A stretch of DNA of 64,000 nt from JAVBSX01 sp051660685. GTDB taxonomy: Bacteria; Planctomycetota; Planctomycetia; Pirellulales; Thermoguttaceae. Below are positions 49,054 through 58,445 of this stretch, piece by piece. The notes beneath the pieces were generated by a model. The model was not told the origin of the DNA and made no database searches. It was given only the letters and a program-made list of their open reading frames with translations. Position numbers and translations under genes: made by a program. Position 1 is the stretch's first letter. Every line of letters begins with the position of its first letter. The stretch is from positions 1 through 64,000 of the forward strand of contig JBOFQB010000043.1 in the NCBI GenBank assembly GCA_051660685.1. The letters are read 5' to 3'.

Positions 49054-50979
49054 TTATCGGCTCATTCCGCGCGAAGAACCGGATCGGACCGAATCGGCCC
49101 GTTCAGAACGCCCCCCATAATACTCGTCAATGCCGAGTATTTCCGGGGAATAACCGGGTCCTAACTCGGTCAATTCACGAATCCGCAGAATCTTGGCCGG
49201 ACGAAGTGAAGCGTCCAACCAGATTTCAAAGCGAACAGCGGGACTTTTGGCGTCAAAACGACCAACAATCTGGGTTCGGTAAACGCTTCCTCGTGTACAG
49301 AAAAAGGGTTCGATTTTTTTGAGTATCTCAACATCTTCAACAATTCCCATAGTGTAAGGCCAAAACGGATATTGCATTTCAGGAGCTTCCATTGCAGCAC
49401 GAGCCGGATCGGCAACGCGATTGTCCAATATCCCCTGAATCAACAAATTGGCCTGATCCGGGGGAACACCAAGCAGAGAAAGCAGGGTAATCGTATTGTA
49501 ACTGGACGACGATTCCTCCCCCTCTTCCCCCTCACTCGGAGCAGTCAGTGCAAGCGGGTCAACCCCCATTGAACTGCAAACGGCAAGGACGGATTCATCA
49601 GCAGGGTCCAGTTCTAGGGAAAAAACTTCCAGAACCGCGCGAGGAGCCTGATTGAGGTTGATTCGACCAATTTTTGGATCGGAACTGAGCATAAGATTGT
49701 CGTACAACAGCGGGAGATTTGTCCGCATATCTTCGACATCTGAGGTAAACGGCGAGGTCAAAGTCTGCGGACTCCCATTTCCCTCATACATAATCTGCGT
49801 CGTTGCATCAACCAATTCAAGAAGTCCATGTATTTCAAATTCCGCCTGTTTGGTAAAACTGATTGGTCCCGTTTTGACCGCTGTTCCGGCTCCTGTTGTG
49901 AGCGATGAAGCAGCTCCTGCTGCTGTTTGGGCAAGTGCGGCTGCATCTTCGACGGAATTGACAGAAGCGGCTGCGCCAAGAGCCGATGTCGTTGCAGCAC
50001 CTGGGGGACCGTATTGACGATAAGCAACGATAAAATCGGCCCATTCCTCATTTTCCAGTATTTCGACCAACTGTCCATGCAACGTTTGTAAATCAGGTGA
50101 ATTGACATCAATTCGCAAATATCCGTCCGGGGTCAATTGCGATTCCCGACTGTCAACCGTCAGATAAGTCGAGAGACCAAGATTCAGCGATTGATCGCCG
50201 ACTCCATACTCTTTTTCCAATGTTTCAGGGTCCGGTTCACCCATATCAAGCAAACCGTTTCGGTTCCAATCAACGCCGTAAAGCAGTTGGGGAGTGACTC
50301 CCTCGACCAGAAGAAGTTCGTCTATGGAATCCGCAACATCATTTCGCGGGCGATAAGGCGGTTGCATCATTGTGTAGAATTCCGACTCCGCTCCAAATTC
50401 GCGCGGTTCATCATCCGGGTCCATCCAATCAAGAATCGAGTCCGCGATTTCGTCCGTTACCCCCGGAAGAAGCGTCAACATCAAACGACCGATTCCCGGA
50501 TATGCTTTTTCGGCTTCCATTAACCAATGCAGATTCAACTTGCCCGACTCATCTTCCAGTCCATAACGAATCCGTTCGCCCATAAAACTACCATCTTCGG
50601 AAAAGGCGGGCACAATGATTGTAAAACGACCAACTGCGCGGGGATCGAGAATTTGACTATGACTGGAAGAGTCATAAAGGCCTGTCCCGGGAATTGTTCC
50701 ATCATTGACCATAATCCCCATAAATTCCGTATTATCATAAACATCACCCCGATCCTGCAACGTCAACAAATCCTGTGAAAGATACAGACGCAACCAATGA
50801 ACCCCCGATTCCGCCAATAATCGGGCCTGTTTCTGTCGCAAAGAATAATGGGCACTTTGGCGTTCGGCCAACATGAGCCGGGCAAACGTCAAGACCGCTA
50901 AAGCGAGAATGACAGTGACGATCAGGGCAAAGACGATCACCGTTCCTCGTCGCGTTGCTGAACGAACAGTTGGGTACAT
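49054..50979 (-). CDS. GspK-like general secretion pathway protein
   Basis: The 641-aa protein starts with a positively charged tail and one membrane helix (TVIVFALIVTVILALAVLTF). ESGVHWLRLYL and YGLEDESGKLNLHWLMEA follow, then a helix-hairpin-helix-type part (ILDWMDPDDEPREFGAESEF) typical of the minor pseudopilin GspK that caps the type II secretion pseudopilus. A second such unit appears near NLNQAPRAVLEVF. Extra Ala/Ser-rich and acidic linkers make it longer than classical GspK. A prepilin leader is not obvious. Other gsp genes are absent nearby, except a GspH-like prepilin at 55286. Planctomycetes encode many scattered pseudopilins. Confidence 0.8.
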   Translation of the reverse strand: MYPTVRSATRRGTVIVFALIVTVILALAVLTFARLMLAERQSAHYSLRQKQARLLAESGVHWLRLYLSQDLLTLQDRGDVYDNTEFMGIMVNDGTIPGTGLYDSSSHSQILDPRAVGRFTIIVPAFSEDGSFMGERIRYGLEDESGKLNLHWLMEAEKAYPGIGRLMLTLLPGVTDEIADSILDWMDPDDEPREFGAESEFYTMMQPPYRPRNDVADSIDELLLVEGVTPQLLYGVDWNRNGLLDMGEPDPETLEKEYGVGDQSLNLGLSTYLTVDSRESQLTPDGYLRIDVNSPDLQTLHGQLVEILENEEWADFIVAYRQYGPPGAATTSALGAAASVNSVEDAAALAQTAAGAASSLTTGAGTAVKTGPISFTKQAEFEIHGLLELVDATTQIMYEGNGSPQTLTSPFTSDVEDMRTNLPLLYDNLMLSSDPKIGRINLNQAPRAVLEVFSLELDPADESVLAVCSSMGVDPLALTAPSEGEEGEESSSSYNTITLLSLLGVPPDQANLLIQGILDNRVADPARAAMEAPEMQYPFWPYTMGIVEDVEILKKIEPFFCTRGSVYRTQIVGRFDAKSPAVRFEIWLDASLRPAKILRIRELTELGPGYSPEILGIDEYYGGRSERADSVRSGSSRGMSR

Positions 50980-51092
50980 AGTTTGGGTTGAACAAGTCGT
51001 AAGTCAAAAAGGGATAGGGACCGGAATCCTCATTATACTTCAACGCAGTCCGTTAGCAATTAGGAAAAAACGAAAAGCAAAGAGCAACCGAA

Positions 51093-52067
51093 TCAGGTCC
51101 GTTTGATGAAAACCTGTCCCGTCTCTGTCGGTTTCCAACCCAATGTACGAACCAAGTGCCTAAACGGCGTATCTTCTTCCGTTGCAAGAGCTTCAATCTG
51201 ATTGACATGAAACTCGTTGACCAAACGTCGGACCGTTTCGCCAACCAAATAGGTTGCAACCCCTTTTTTCTGGAATTCCGGTTCAACGGTAATGCCCAAA
51301 AGTGCCGCAACAGGGGGGGTCATTGTTTGCGGGGTGATTCCGTCCATAGGACGTGACAGACGAAAAAGGACTTCACCCAGATAGTTCTCCCGGTTTTTTG
51401 AATAGGCAACAGCGCGAATCCAATCATAATGGGATGCGGAACAGGCTTGAAACCAACAGGCAAGAGGGGGTTGATCGAAGAAATCGACCGCTAATTTGTT
51501 GATCCAACCAATACTTTTCAAGGTGTGTTTCGGACGAAAATTGCGTAAATCCTCACGAAAATGCTGCGTTTGAAGATGAGGGGTGAAACCGGACTGTTTG
51601 TACGCATGAATCGAGTGCTGTTCGCTGTCGTCAACCCCAATTGGTTCACTCCCTCCATATAACCCGCAGTAAAACGGCATGTTGGTTCGCGTCCCCCCCC
51701 CATAAATGACTTCGGCCCCTCGTTCACTGAGATATTCCTCACATTTTTGCAGGAGCATGGACGCCAATTCATTCGGTTTGGAATACGTTGGGACGATCAA
51801 AATGAGGGAAATGACACCAATTTTCGGGTCGATGTCCGATTTATCAACATTCGGTCCAAAACCAGCATGTGCAAGACCAATCGGTTGTTCATCCTCAAAA
51901 GCGAGAAAAAGCCCTTTAGAATCGAAGTACGGCAAACCGAGCACTTTCGAAAGCAACATGTTCATCGACAAATGAACAATATTTTTTGTCCCGCTTGAAG
52001 AGACGGCACGCCAAATATCGAGAACAATTGGCGGGTCTGTATTGCGAAAATGTCGAATCGTAATCAT
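51093..52067 (-). CDS. GNAT-family N-acetyltransferase, probably double domain
   Basis: The 324-aa protein has an N-terminal GNAT-like half (ITIRHFRNTDPPIVLDIWRA, VISLILIVPTYSKPNELA, LLQKCEEYLSERGAEVIYGG). The C-terminal half ends in a better acetyl-CoA loop (LLGITVEPEFQKKGVATYLV, GETVRRLVNEFHVNQIEALA), as in mycothiol-synthase-like tandem GNATs. The target amine is unknown. ATG 52067 is taken as the start; a Met eight codons upstream is in frame without support. The gene reads towards GspK, 113 bp away. It is separated from DUF362 by a 450-bp region of repeats. Confidence 0.85.
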   Translation of the reverse strand: MITIRHFRNTDPPIVLDIWRAVSSSGTKNIVHLSMNMLLSKVLGLPYFDSKGLFLAFEDEQPIGLAHAGFGPNVDKSDIDPKIGVISLILIVPTYSKPNELASMLLQKCEEYLSERGAEVIYGGGTRTNMPFYCGLYGGSEPIGVDDSEQHSIHAYKQSGFTPHLQTQHFREDLRNFRPKHTLKSIGWINKLAVDFFDQPPLACWFQACSASHYDWIRAVAYSKNRENYLGEVLFRLSRPMDGITPQTMTPPVAALLGITVEPEFQKKGVATYLVGETVRRLVNEFHVNQIEALATEEDTPFRHLVRTLGWKPTETGQVFIKRT

Positions 52068-52434
52068 GCGGCAACGGAACAGAGGGGACAAACCTTGATG
52101 ATCTGGAGACCATTATACCGGGAAAGTTTTTCAAAACAACGCCGGGAAAAAACCTTTTTTGCAATTCCGCCCCCTATCGAGACATTTTTTGAAATGTTAG
52201 AATCCGGGGAGATGGTTTTTTGTCGCAACGTCGCAGCGACCTTAAATTGTTGTTTAACGGCAGAGCGATGTTCTGCGCGTATTTGAGAAAAGGTAGGAGG
52301 TAGGGAATGGGAGAAGAATTGAGAATGGAATGAGTAAAACGTCATCTGACGCATGATTGGTCCTATTGCGGCAAAGCGAGAAGTGCTCCTCCCTAATCCC
52401 TATATCCCCGACCTCCCGACTTCAACCTTCTCAA

Positions 52435-52462
52435 CGCGCGATACGTTGTATCGCGGCTAAAC
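52435..52462. repeat. BIME-like single arm A13
   Basis: CGCGCGATACGTTGTATCGC then GGCTAAAC, identical to A5, placed just upstream of a heptamer leader. Confidence 0.7.
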
Positions 52463-52470
52463 GTCAAATT

Positions 52471-52521
52471 TCCTCCCCTATCCCCCATTTCCTATCCCCT
52501 ACACCCTAATCCCAACATCCA
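52471..52521. repeat. Heptamer leader before the DUF362 gene
   Basis: TCCTCCC CTATCCC CCATTTC CTATCCC CTACACC CTAATCC CAACATC then CA and the ATG at 52522. The 7-nt period ends two bases short of the start codon. Confidence 0.75.
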
Positions 52522-53454
52522 ATGAAACGTAAAGATTTTCTGAAGACAATGGTTGCGACTGGAACAACAGTTGCGTTGCTTGACACAAACGGCATGAAAG
52601 TTTGGGCCGAAGAAGCTCCGACAACAGCAGGACCGGTTGATTTGGTTGCGGTTGTCGGCGGAGAACCGGATGAAATGTTCCGCAAAGCAATCGCCGAATT
52701 GGGCGGAATGAGCAAATTTGTCCAAAAGGGACAAAAAGTCGTGATTAAACCGAATGCGGCTTGGGACAAAACCCCGGAAATGGCGGCGAATACAAACCCG
52801 GCGTTGATGAAGGAAATGGTCAAACAGGCTCTTGAAGCGGGCGCAGCCGAAGTCATTGTTTTTGACCATACCTGCGATGATTGGCGAAAAGCCTATAAAA
52901 ACAGCGGAATCGAAGATGCTGTTCTTGAAGCAGGAGGAAAAATGGTCCCCGCCGATCAGGAAACGTATTATCGTGAGGTTTCCATTCCTGACGGTAAAAA
53001 GCTGAAATCGGCAAAGGTACATCAGGCGATCCTTGATTGCGACGTTTGGTTCAACGTCCCTGTTGTGAAAACACATGTCAGTACCAAAATGACAATCGCA
53101 ATGAAAAATCTTATGGGAATTGTTTGGGACCGACAAGCGTTTCACAAGAATGATCTTGAACAGAGTATTGCCGACAGTGTTTTGCTCGTTAAGAAACCGG
53201 CTCTGAACGTCGTTGACGGATATCGCGTTATGAAAGCAAATGGTCCGCGCGGTCAATCCCCCGCTGATGCTGTTGTGATGAAAGGTCTTTTCGTCTCCCC
53301 CGACATGGTTGCCGTTGATGCAGCCGCAATCAAATTTGCTCAACAGGCAACCCAGGTTGCACTCGAAGATGTCGCTTATGTCGCTCATGCTGAAAAAATG
53401 AAGCTCGGAACGGCGAAACTTGACACATTGAACGTCAAACGAATTCGTCTGTAA
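52522..53454 (+). CDS. DUF362 domain protein with Tat-like signal
   Basis: The 310-aa protein begins MKRKDFLKTMVATGTTVALL, a short Tat-like signal in which the second Arg is Lys (KRKDFLK). The DUF362 core follows: KGQKVVIKPNAAWDKTPEMA, EAGAAEVIVFDHTCDD, DVWFNVPVVKTHVSTKMTIA (a lysine/histidine-rich central motif), MKNLMGIVWDRQAFH and PDMVAVDAAAIKFA. The cysteine-rich ferredoxin part found in some members is absent. The function is unknown; it is often in metal or corrinoid-related operons in anaerobes. The start ATG 52522 is preceded by a heptamer tract, not a ribosome binding site. A good terminator follows at 53464. Confidence 0.87.
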   Translation: MKRKDFLKTMVATGTTVALLDTNGMKVWAEEAPTTAGPVDLVAVVGGEPDEMFRKAIAELGGMSKFVQKGQKVVIKPNAAWDKTPEMAANTNPALMKEMVKQALEAGAAEVIVFDHTCDDWRKAYKNSGIEDAVLEAGGKMVPADQETYYREVSIPDGKKLKSAKVHQAILDCDVWFNVPVVKTHVSTKMTIAMKNLMGIVWDRQAFHKNDLEQSIADSVLLVKKPALNVVDGYRVMKANGPRGQSPADAVVMKGLFVSPDMVAVDAAAIKFAQQATQVALEDVAYVAHAEKMKLGTAKLDTLNVKRIRL

Positions 53455-53463
53455 AGACTATAA

Positions 53464-53488
53464 CGGCTTAAAAAGTTAAGCCGGTTTT
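53464..53488 (+). terminator. Rho-independent terminator after the DUF362 gene
   Basis: CGGCTTAA, an AAAG loop and TTAAGCCG form a perfect 8-bp stem, followed by GTTTT. It is ten bases past the stop codon. Confidence 0.7.
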
Positions 53489-53532
53489 GATCTGTAACCC
53501 CTTCATCTCTCTTCCCAACCCCTGATTTCCAA

Positions 53533-55245
53533 ATGAATACTGCCCCGTTAAAAGACGAATCGAACCTGAGTTGGTACAAAATTTTGACCCGGTATCATTG
53601 GTTCGTTTTTATGGTCTGCGCCCTCGGTTGGGGGTTTGACACGTTCGATCAGCAATTATTCGCAATTGTTCGTACACAAGCTCTTGCGGATGTCATGCAC
53701 CTTGACCCGACAAGTCCGACAGTGACGAGTATGGCGACGTATGCAACCTCGCTTATGTTGATTGGTTGGGCAACTGGGGGTATTTTCTTTGGGATTATGG
53801 GGGACAAAATGGGTCGCGCGAAGACGATGATCTTTACGATCCTCACTTACGCGATTTTTACAGGAATGTCCGGTTTAGCGGTTCATTGGTATGACTTCCT
53901 GCTTTACCGTTTTCTAACCGGCTTAGGAATAGGAGGGCAATTTGCAGCCGGAGTAACGCTTCTGTCGGAGACAATGCCGGATCGGGCGCGACCGAAAACA
54001 CTCGGAATGTTGCAAATCGTCGGCGCAGCTGGAAATATGCTCGCCGGTTCGCTCCAAATGCTCTTCGCGGTCCTTGCAACTTACGGTTTTTTCGGCGATT
54101 ACCCAACTTGGAGAATTTTGTTCTTCGTCGGTTTTCTCCCCGCAATGCTCGCAATCGTCGTTTTTCGCTATCTCGAAGAACCTGAAAAATGGAAAAACGC
54201 AATTGCTGAAGGAGGTGTCAAAAAAGTCGGCTCGATTTCCGACCTTTTCCGCGAGCCGACATTACGATATAACGTCATTGTTGGGATGCTCCTCGCAACA
54301 TGCGGGGTGATTGGTCTTTGGGGAATCGGCTTTTTCAGTATTGATTTGACCCGAACAGCATTTAGAAATGGGGCGAATGAGAATATTCGGGCCGAAAAAG
54401 GGTATGAAACCGATTTCGAGTTTGTCCGTCTTCTCGTTGCCGATCCCGAAAAAGGCTTGCAAATTGCAGCCGAGAAAAAAGTAACACCCCTGTCGTTCGT
54501 CGGTTCCAATACAGGAACGAACGAAGCAGCCCTGATTTTTGCGGCAGTCAGCAAATTGAAAGAAGAACAACAGAGTATCAACGCTGAATCGGTTGTCCGT
54601 TTGATTGCTAAGGAAAAAGAGGGACCGATGAAATCAATCGGCGAGAAAACAACCGCAGAATTGTGCAACGAGGTATTGAATGTCTCTCCGGGGACTGTTG
54701 GTGTTGAAGAATTGACGACATTGGCCGATTCCATTTCCAAGCGGTCAAAAAGCATTGGGACACTTGTTGGACGTTGGGCCGGGATTGCGTCGCTCCTGTT
54801 CAATTTTGGGGCGATTATCGGGACGTATGTCTTTACGATTGGGGCCGAACGAATCGGTCGTCGTCCGACCTTTACAATCGCATTTGCCGCTTCGTTGGTC
54901 AGTACCCTGATCGTCTTTCTGACAATGCGGGATTGGACTCAGGTTCTCTGGATGCAGCCGATGCTCGGTTTTTGCACACTCTCGCTTTTTGGAGGATATG
55001 CAATTTATTTCCCCGAACTGTTCCCAACCCGATTGCGAAGTACCGCTATCTCGTTCTGTTATAACATCGGCCGTTTTGCAGCTGCAACCGGCCCGGCCGG
55101 TCTCGGTCTCCTAACCAGTTACGTCTTCTACGATACAGCCGAACCAATCCGTTATGCAGGTGCTGCAATGTCCATTACTTTTGTGTTCGGCATCATCGTA
55201 ACTTGGTTGGGTCCTGAAACCAAAGGTAAACCGTTGCCGGAATAA
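53533..55245 (+). CDS. Major facilitator superfamily transporter
   Basis: The 570-aa MFS protein has twelve predicted spans in two halves. The first half begins YHWFVFMVCALGWGFDTFDQ and includes the signature GIMGDKMGRAKTMIFT and FLTGLGIGGQFAAGVTLLSE, which resemble sugar/aromatic-acid/H+ symporters. The second half has IGAERIGRRPTFTIAFAASL and GYAIYFPELFPTRLRSTAIS, a motif typical of organic-acid and sugar porters. An unusually long cytosolic loop of about 150 residues (about 260-400) links them. The substrate is unknown. The start ATG 53533 follows a terminator, so it has its own transcription unit. It reads towards the GspH-like prepilin 41 bp later. Confidence 0.9.
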   Translation: MNTAPLKDESNLSWYKILTRYHWFVFMVCALGWGFDTFDQQLFAIVRTQALADVMHLDPTSPTVTSMATYATSLMLIGWATGGIFFGIMGDKMGRAKTMIFTILTYAIFTGMSGLAVHWYDFLLYRFLTGLGIGGQFAAGVTLLSETMPDRARPKTLGMLQIVGAAGNMLAGSLQMLFAVLATYGFFGDYPTWRILFFVGFLPAMLAIVVFRYLEEPEKWKNAIAEGGVKKVGSISDLFREPTLRYNVIVGMLLATCGVIGLWGIGFFSIDLTRTAFRNGANENIRAEKGYETDFEFVRLLVADPEKGLQIAAEKKVTPLSFVGSNTGTNEAALIFAAVSKLKEEQQSINAESVVRLIAKEKEGPMKSIGEKTTAELCNEVLNVSPGTVGVEELTTLADSISKRSKSIGTLVGRWAGIASLLFNFGAIIGTYVFTIGAERIGRRPTFTIAFAASLVSTLIVFLTMRDWTQVLWMQPMLGFCTLSLFGGYAIYFPELFPTRLRSTAISFCYNIGRFAAATGPAGLGLLTSYVFYDTAEPIRYAGAAMSITFVFGIIVTWLGPETKGKPLPE

Positions 55246-55285
55246 AACGGGTTGCCGTATTCCCCAAATCGAACGACCTGTGTCA

Positions 55286-56248
55286 ATGAGAAAAGGATTC
55301 ACGCTGCTTGAACTGATTATCGTCCTCGCTCTCCTAGTCGTGCTTTTTGGTCTTTCCATTTCGCCGATTCAGCGGATGTATGTACGAAGTCAACTGGGGA
55401 GTACAGCAAGAGCGTTGCAGGGCGAGTTGTACGAGACGCGATTATCGGCAATGAAAGAAGGGGTTCCCTATGTTTTTCGGTATCAAGGGGGAACACCGTA
55501 TTACGAAATTCTGCCGAAAACGGTTTGGGATGCAAGAAACTCGACCTTGACCCCCGGATTGCCGGTTCAGGAACCCAATCCAAGCGGTCTCTCGGTTGCT
55601 CGGTCGGTCGGAACCGCATCTCTCTCGGAAAATTTGGCAACAAATTCATCAAACGGTTCGACAAACGGATTGTCAAATGGTTCATCAAGCGGTTTAACGA
55701 CAAGGGAACCGGCAAACGGACAGACTCTTTTGTTGGGATCGAGAACGCCGGAATCATCAACGGTCCAATCGGGGTATTATCTCAAGGAATTGCGCGCCCC
55801 TTACATTTTTAACCTTGTTGAGCAACCGTCCCCCCCGACCAATCCGGGTTTAGGGTTGGGAGGAGTGACAGGTCCGACAACCGGGGACCTCTCAACCGTC
55901 CGTTCGGTCGGGACAAACAGTGCTGATTTGGCAAATCATGCCGGTTCTGCGACCAACGGAAATCAATCTGCAACCCTGAATTCCTCGCTCAACCCCAATT
56001 CGCTCATTTCAACGACCTCAAATGTCCCCAATCAAGGTCCAACATACGCCGAACCGAGGTATTTGCCCGACCCGAATCAAAGTTCGGTCCCTTTATGGTC
56101 GGCCCCGATCTTCTTTTTTCCGAACGGGCGAACATCGAGCGGTTCGTTGACGATTCTGACAACCGGGGATTATCTTTATCGTTGCGAAGTCACCTTGCGC
56201 GGTCTAACGGGGACTGCCCGGGTTGCTCGCGTCGAACTGATTCCCTAA
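55286..56248 (+). CDS. GspH/FimT-like prepilin
   Basis: The first residues MRKGFTLLELIIVLALLVVL are a textbook type IV prepilin leader, cleaved between G4 and F5, with Glu at position 5 of the mature protein. The following LGSTARALQGELYETRLSAM is the pseudopilin H alpha-helix. The remainder is beta-rich with a long Ser/Asn/Gly-rich low-complexity insert (NGSTNGLSNGSSSGL). It ends GDYLYRCEVTLRGLTGTARV. ATG 55286 is preferred to a GTG two codons earlier. The gene starts 41 bp after the MFS transporter, while GspK is 5 kb away on the other strand, so secretion genes are dispersed here. Confidence 0.85.
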   Translation: MRKGFTLLELIIVLALLVVLFGLSISPIQRMYVRSQLGSTARALQGELYETRLSAMKEGVPYVFRYQGGTPYYEILPKTVWDARNSTLTPGLPVQEPNPSGLSVARSVGTASLSENLATNSSNGSTNGLSNGSSSGLTTREPANGQTLLLGSRTPESSTVQSGYYLKELRAPYIFNLVEQPSPPTNPGLGLGGVTGPTTGDLSTVRSVGTNSADLANHAGSATNGNQSATLNSSLNPNSLISTTSNVPNQGPTYAEPRYLPDPNQSSVPLWSAPIFFFPNGRTSSGSLTILTTGDYLYRCEVTLRGLTGTARVARVELIP

Positions 56249-56416
56249 AGGACGATCTCCTGTTGTCCTCAACCTCTTCGTGTCCTCAACACCAATCGCA
56301 AAACCGCTCAAATATTCCAACGGTTCGTGTTTCCTCGCAAAACAACCTTGCACGATGTTGACGACATCGAGGTCTTGTTGAACGACGATGCAAAGTGTAA
56401 AATGTCCTTTTTCGAG

Positions 56417-56592
56417 TAGGACGCTAACAAATTTTGCGAAAAAGAGCAATTTTTTTTTGAATCACGAAAATCACAAAAGTCACGAAAACCTCACAAAATA
56501 CAGTTTTTTGTGTCTTTCGTGTGTTTCGTGGTCAACAAATCCGTCCGACCCGGCTTGGTTCAACTCACAAAACCAAACTTGTTAGCAGACTG
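56417..56592. mobile_element. MITE-like element, family B, copy 4 (10-bp TSD, reverse)
   Basis: The left end TAGGACGCTAACAA and right end CTTGTTAGCAGACTG are inverted repeats. CTTTTTCGAG flanks both sides (56407-56416 and 56593-56602), a perfect 10-bp target duplication. Same interior as the other B copies in reverse order. Confidence 0.85.
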
Positions 56593-56621
56593 CTTTTTCG
56601 AGAATAGACCTATCATTGGAC

Positions 56622-57212
56622 ATGATGCACTACAAATATGTTCTTAACGTGTTGACGAAAGATCGACCGGGAATCGTTGCGGCTCTCAGTTCGTCCCTCG
56701 ACGGAATCGGCGGGGTCCTGCTCTCGTGCAGCCAAACCGTCTTAAACGGCTATTTTACCCTGATTTCCATTATCGCCGTTCCCAACGAATACAGCCCGGA
56801 AGAATTACTCGCTCGAATTCGGGAAGAAGGACTTTCGGGGGACAATTTTCTGCTCTCAACGGCGAAAATGGAAGAACCCATTCAGAAATTTGTCCAGTCG
56901 CAGGAAACGGACAGTTTTGTCATAACCGCTTTTGGTCCTGAAAATACGGAAATTATTCGCCGATTGAGTCAATACTTGGCCGACCATGACATTAACATTA
57001 TCGATTTGTTCGGAGATCAGTCAGGAACCGAATTCGTCCTGATCGGCCAAATGGAGGTCCCCCGCTGTTTTGACCCTCATGTTTTGCAAGACGATTTGGA
57101 AGAAATCGGGCGTGAAATCGGTTTTACGATTCGTATGCAGCATCGAAACATTTTTGCGGCAACCAACAAAATTGGAGGGGATTGGCGCGGTCAGTCCGGT
57201 CAACGACATTAA
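56622..57212 (+). CDS. Double-ACT-domain protein (GcvR-like regulator family)
   Basis: The 196-aa protein holds two ACT domains. The first has YVLNVLTKDRPGIVAALSSS and LLSCSQTVLNGYFTLISIIA. The second has FVITAFGPENTEIIRRLSQY, LADHDINIIDLF and EFVLIGQMEVP. ACT pairs of this type bind amino acids and act as sensors in the GcvR/UPF0735 group, here presumably in the cytosol. No catalytic partner is fused. The C-terminal 30 residues are less conserved. Start: ATG 56622 or the next codon 56625; a TTG at 56616 is less likely. A family-B MITE ends 20 bp upstream and may influence its promoter. A heptamer tract follows the stop codon. Confidence 0.82.
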   Translation: MMHYKYVLNVLTKDRPGIVAALSSSLDGIGGVLLSCSQTVLNGYFTLISIIAVPNEYSPEELLARIREEGLSGDNFLLSTAKMEEPIQKFVQSQETDSFVITAFGPENTEIIRRLSQYLADHDINIIDLFGDQSGTEFVLIGQMEVPRCFDPHVLQDDLEEIGREIGFTIRMQHRNIFAATNKIGGDWRGQSGQRH

Positions 57213-57221
57213 CAACGATCC

Positions 57222-57270
57222 CCCTAATCACTATCCCCTATTCCCTACACCCTATCCCCTACTCTGCACA
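57222..57270. repeat. Heptamer leader directly before an alpha/beta hydrolase gene
   Basis: CCCTAAT CACTATC CCCTATT CCCTACA CCCTATC CCCTACT CTGCACA, seven 7-nt units, end exactly at the ATG 57271. The C-rich strand is sense. Confidence 0.8.
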
Positions 57271-58437
57271 ATGATTTCCTCACGATTCGCTTCGTCGCTG
57301 TTTTGGGCTATTCTGGTGTTTTGCTTCTTGACTGGTTTCGTCATAGGAGCCGAGAAAAAGGGGGAGAAGGACGCGAAAAAGGAGAAGGACAAGGGAAAAA
57401 CCGAGGTTCTGACACCTGGATTTGCGACGGATGTAGAAGAGGTGGAGCTAAAAGGCGATTGGTTTGTCACTTCAGATGGGGTTCTTTTGACCGGGATGTA
57501 TTATCCGGGCAAAGGGGACAAGGAGTGTATCCCCGTTGTCCTCTTACACGGTCAAAGTGAAGATCGAACCATTTTCGAGCCCCTGATTGCCGAATTGCGA
57601 AAAAAAGGTTGTGCCGTTCTCGTCCCCGATTTGCGCGGACATGGGGCAAGCGTCTTGAAGTATCCCGATTTGAAAGCAGAAGCAATGCAAACGCAAGTCC
57701 CTATAGGGGGATTTGACATGAGTCTTCAAGCGGGGATTAACATGGTCGAGGGGATGAACCTTCCTCCCGCTTTAAGACGTCAAGCCCTTCTCCTTGCCGA
57801 ACAGTACAGCGTTCAGCAACAGTTGCAAATACAGCAAGAGCGAATGTTGAAAGAAAGCATGACAGGTGAGCGGGTTTTGCCGGAACCGGTTGAGTACAGT
57901 TATGAAAAGTTCACTTCGGATGATTATTTGAAGATGTTGTACTTTGACTGGGTTCCGTTCAACGAATTTCTCGTTTATGAAAACAATCTGGGCAAACTGA
58001 ACGCGAAAAAACTGGTGATTGTTGGGATTGACATGGGGGGGACCTTAGGCGCGGTTTGGGCGAATACGGACTGGAGCAAGGGAAAGCCGAGAAACTGCAA
58101 AGCCTTGTTGATACTTTCTCCTAATGATGATTCGGTTGTGGAGGAAATTTTCAAGGACAACAAAGTTTTCCGAGAGAATGTTTCATTGACGTTGATTCTT
58201 GGGGAGTCGAACAAGACGGCGTTGGAAAAGGCCAAAAAAGTGCAAGCTCTTGTCCAAAATCTGGAGAAACGGGGCAAAAATGCCAATCCGAATGCGGCAT
58301 CGATCATTGGTTACAAGACGGAGACGAAGGGGGGGGCACTTTTGGGGGAGCCGGAAGTAGCGAAAGACGTTGCGGAGTTGATCGAGGAGTCGATCAACCA
58401 GTACAACCAAAAACTCTTAAAGTGGAAAAAAATGTAA
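57271..58437 (+). CDS. Secreted alpha/beta hydrolase with Asp at the nucleophile elbow
   Basis: The 388-aa protein has a signal peptide (SSLFWAILVFCFLTGFVIGA), then a short charged Lys/Glu/Asp stretch. Fold motifs include CIPVVLLHGQSEDRTIFEPL (oxyanion) and VLVPDLRGHGAS. The elbow GIDMGGTLGAVW has Asp where serine hydrolases have Ser, as in epoxide hydrolases and dehalogenases. The final acid/His pair is not clear, so activity is uncertain. A cap-like insert (QQQLQIQQERMLKESMTGER) sits between the halves. ATG 57271 directly follows a heptamer tract. The gene is 58 bp downstream of the ACT protein, and a tandem palindrome (A14) begins 8 bp after its stop. Confidence 0.8.
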   Translation: MISSRFASSLFWAILVFCFLTGFVIGAEKKGEKDAKKEKDKGKTEVLTPGFATDVEEVELKGDWFVTSDGVLLTGMYYPGKGDKECIPVVLLHGQSEDRTIFEPLIAELRKKGCAVLVPDLRGHGASVLKYPDLKAEAMQTQVPIGGFDMSLQAGINMVEGMNLPPALRRQALLLAEQYSVQQQLQIQQERMLKESMTGERVLPEPVEYSYEKFTSDDYLKMLYFDWVPFNEFLVYENNLGKLNAKKLVIVGIDMGGTLGAVWANTDWSKGKPRNCKALLILSPNDDSVVEEIFKDNKVFRENVSLTLILGESNKTALEKAKKVQALVQNLEKRGKNANPNAASIIGYKTETKGGALLGEPEVAKDVAELIEESINQYNQKLLKWKKM

Positions 58438-58445
58438 GTATCCCC

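Larger units (their letters stand above)
52068..52521. other. Repeat-filled divergent region between the GNAT and DUF362 genes
   Basis: The region contains a degenerate CAGAGC-type arm pair (about 52232-52285), a GATC-type arm (52350-52372), an ATAC-type single arm A13 (52435-52462) and heptamer tracts at 52286-52308, 52388-52425 and 52471-52521. No credible ORF. Confidence 0.6.

Noticed and set aside
49758..50111. Antisense ORFs within the GspK gene and other long genes
   Set aside because: They overlap clearly homologous coding sequence on the other strand, have no ribosome binding site and no recognisable domains.
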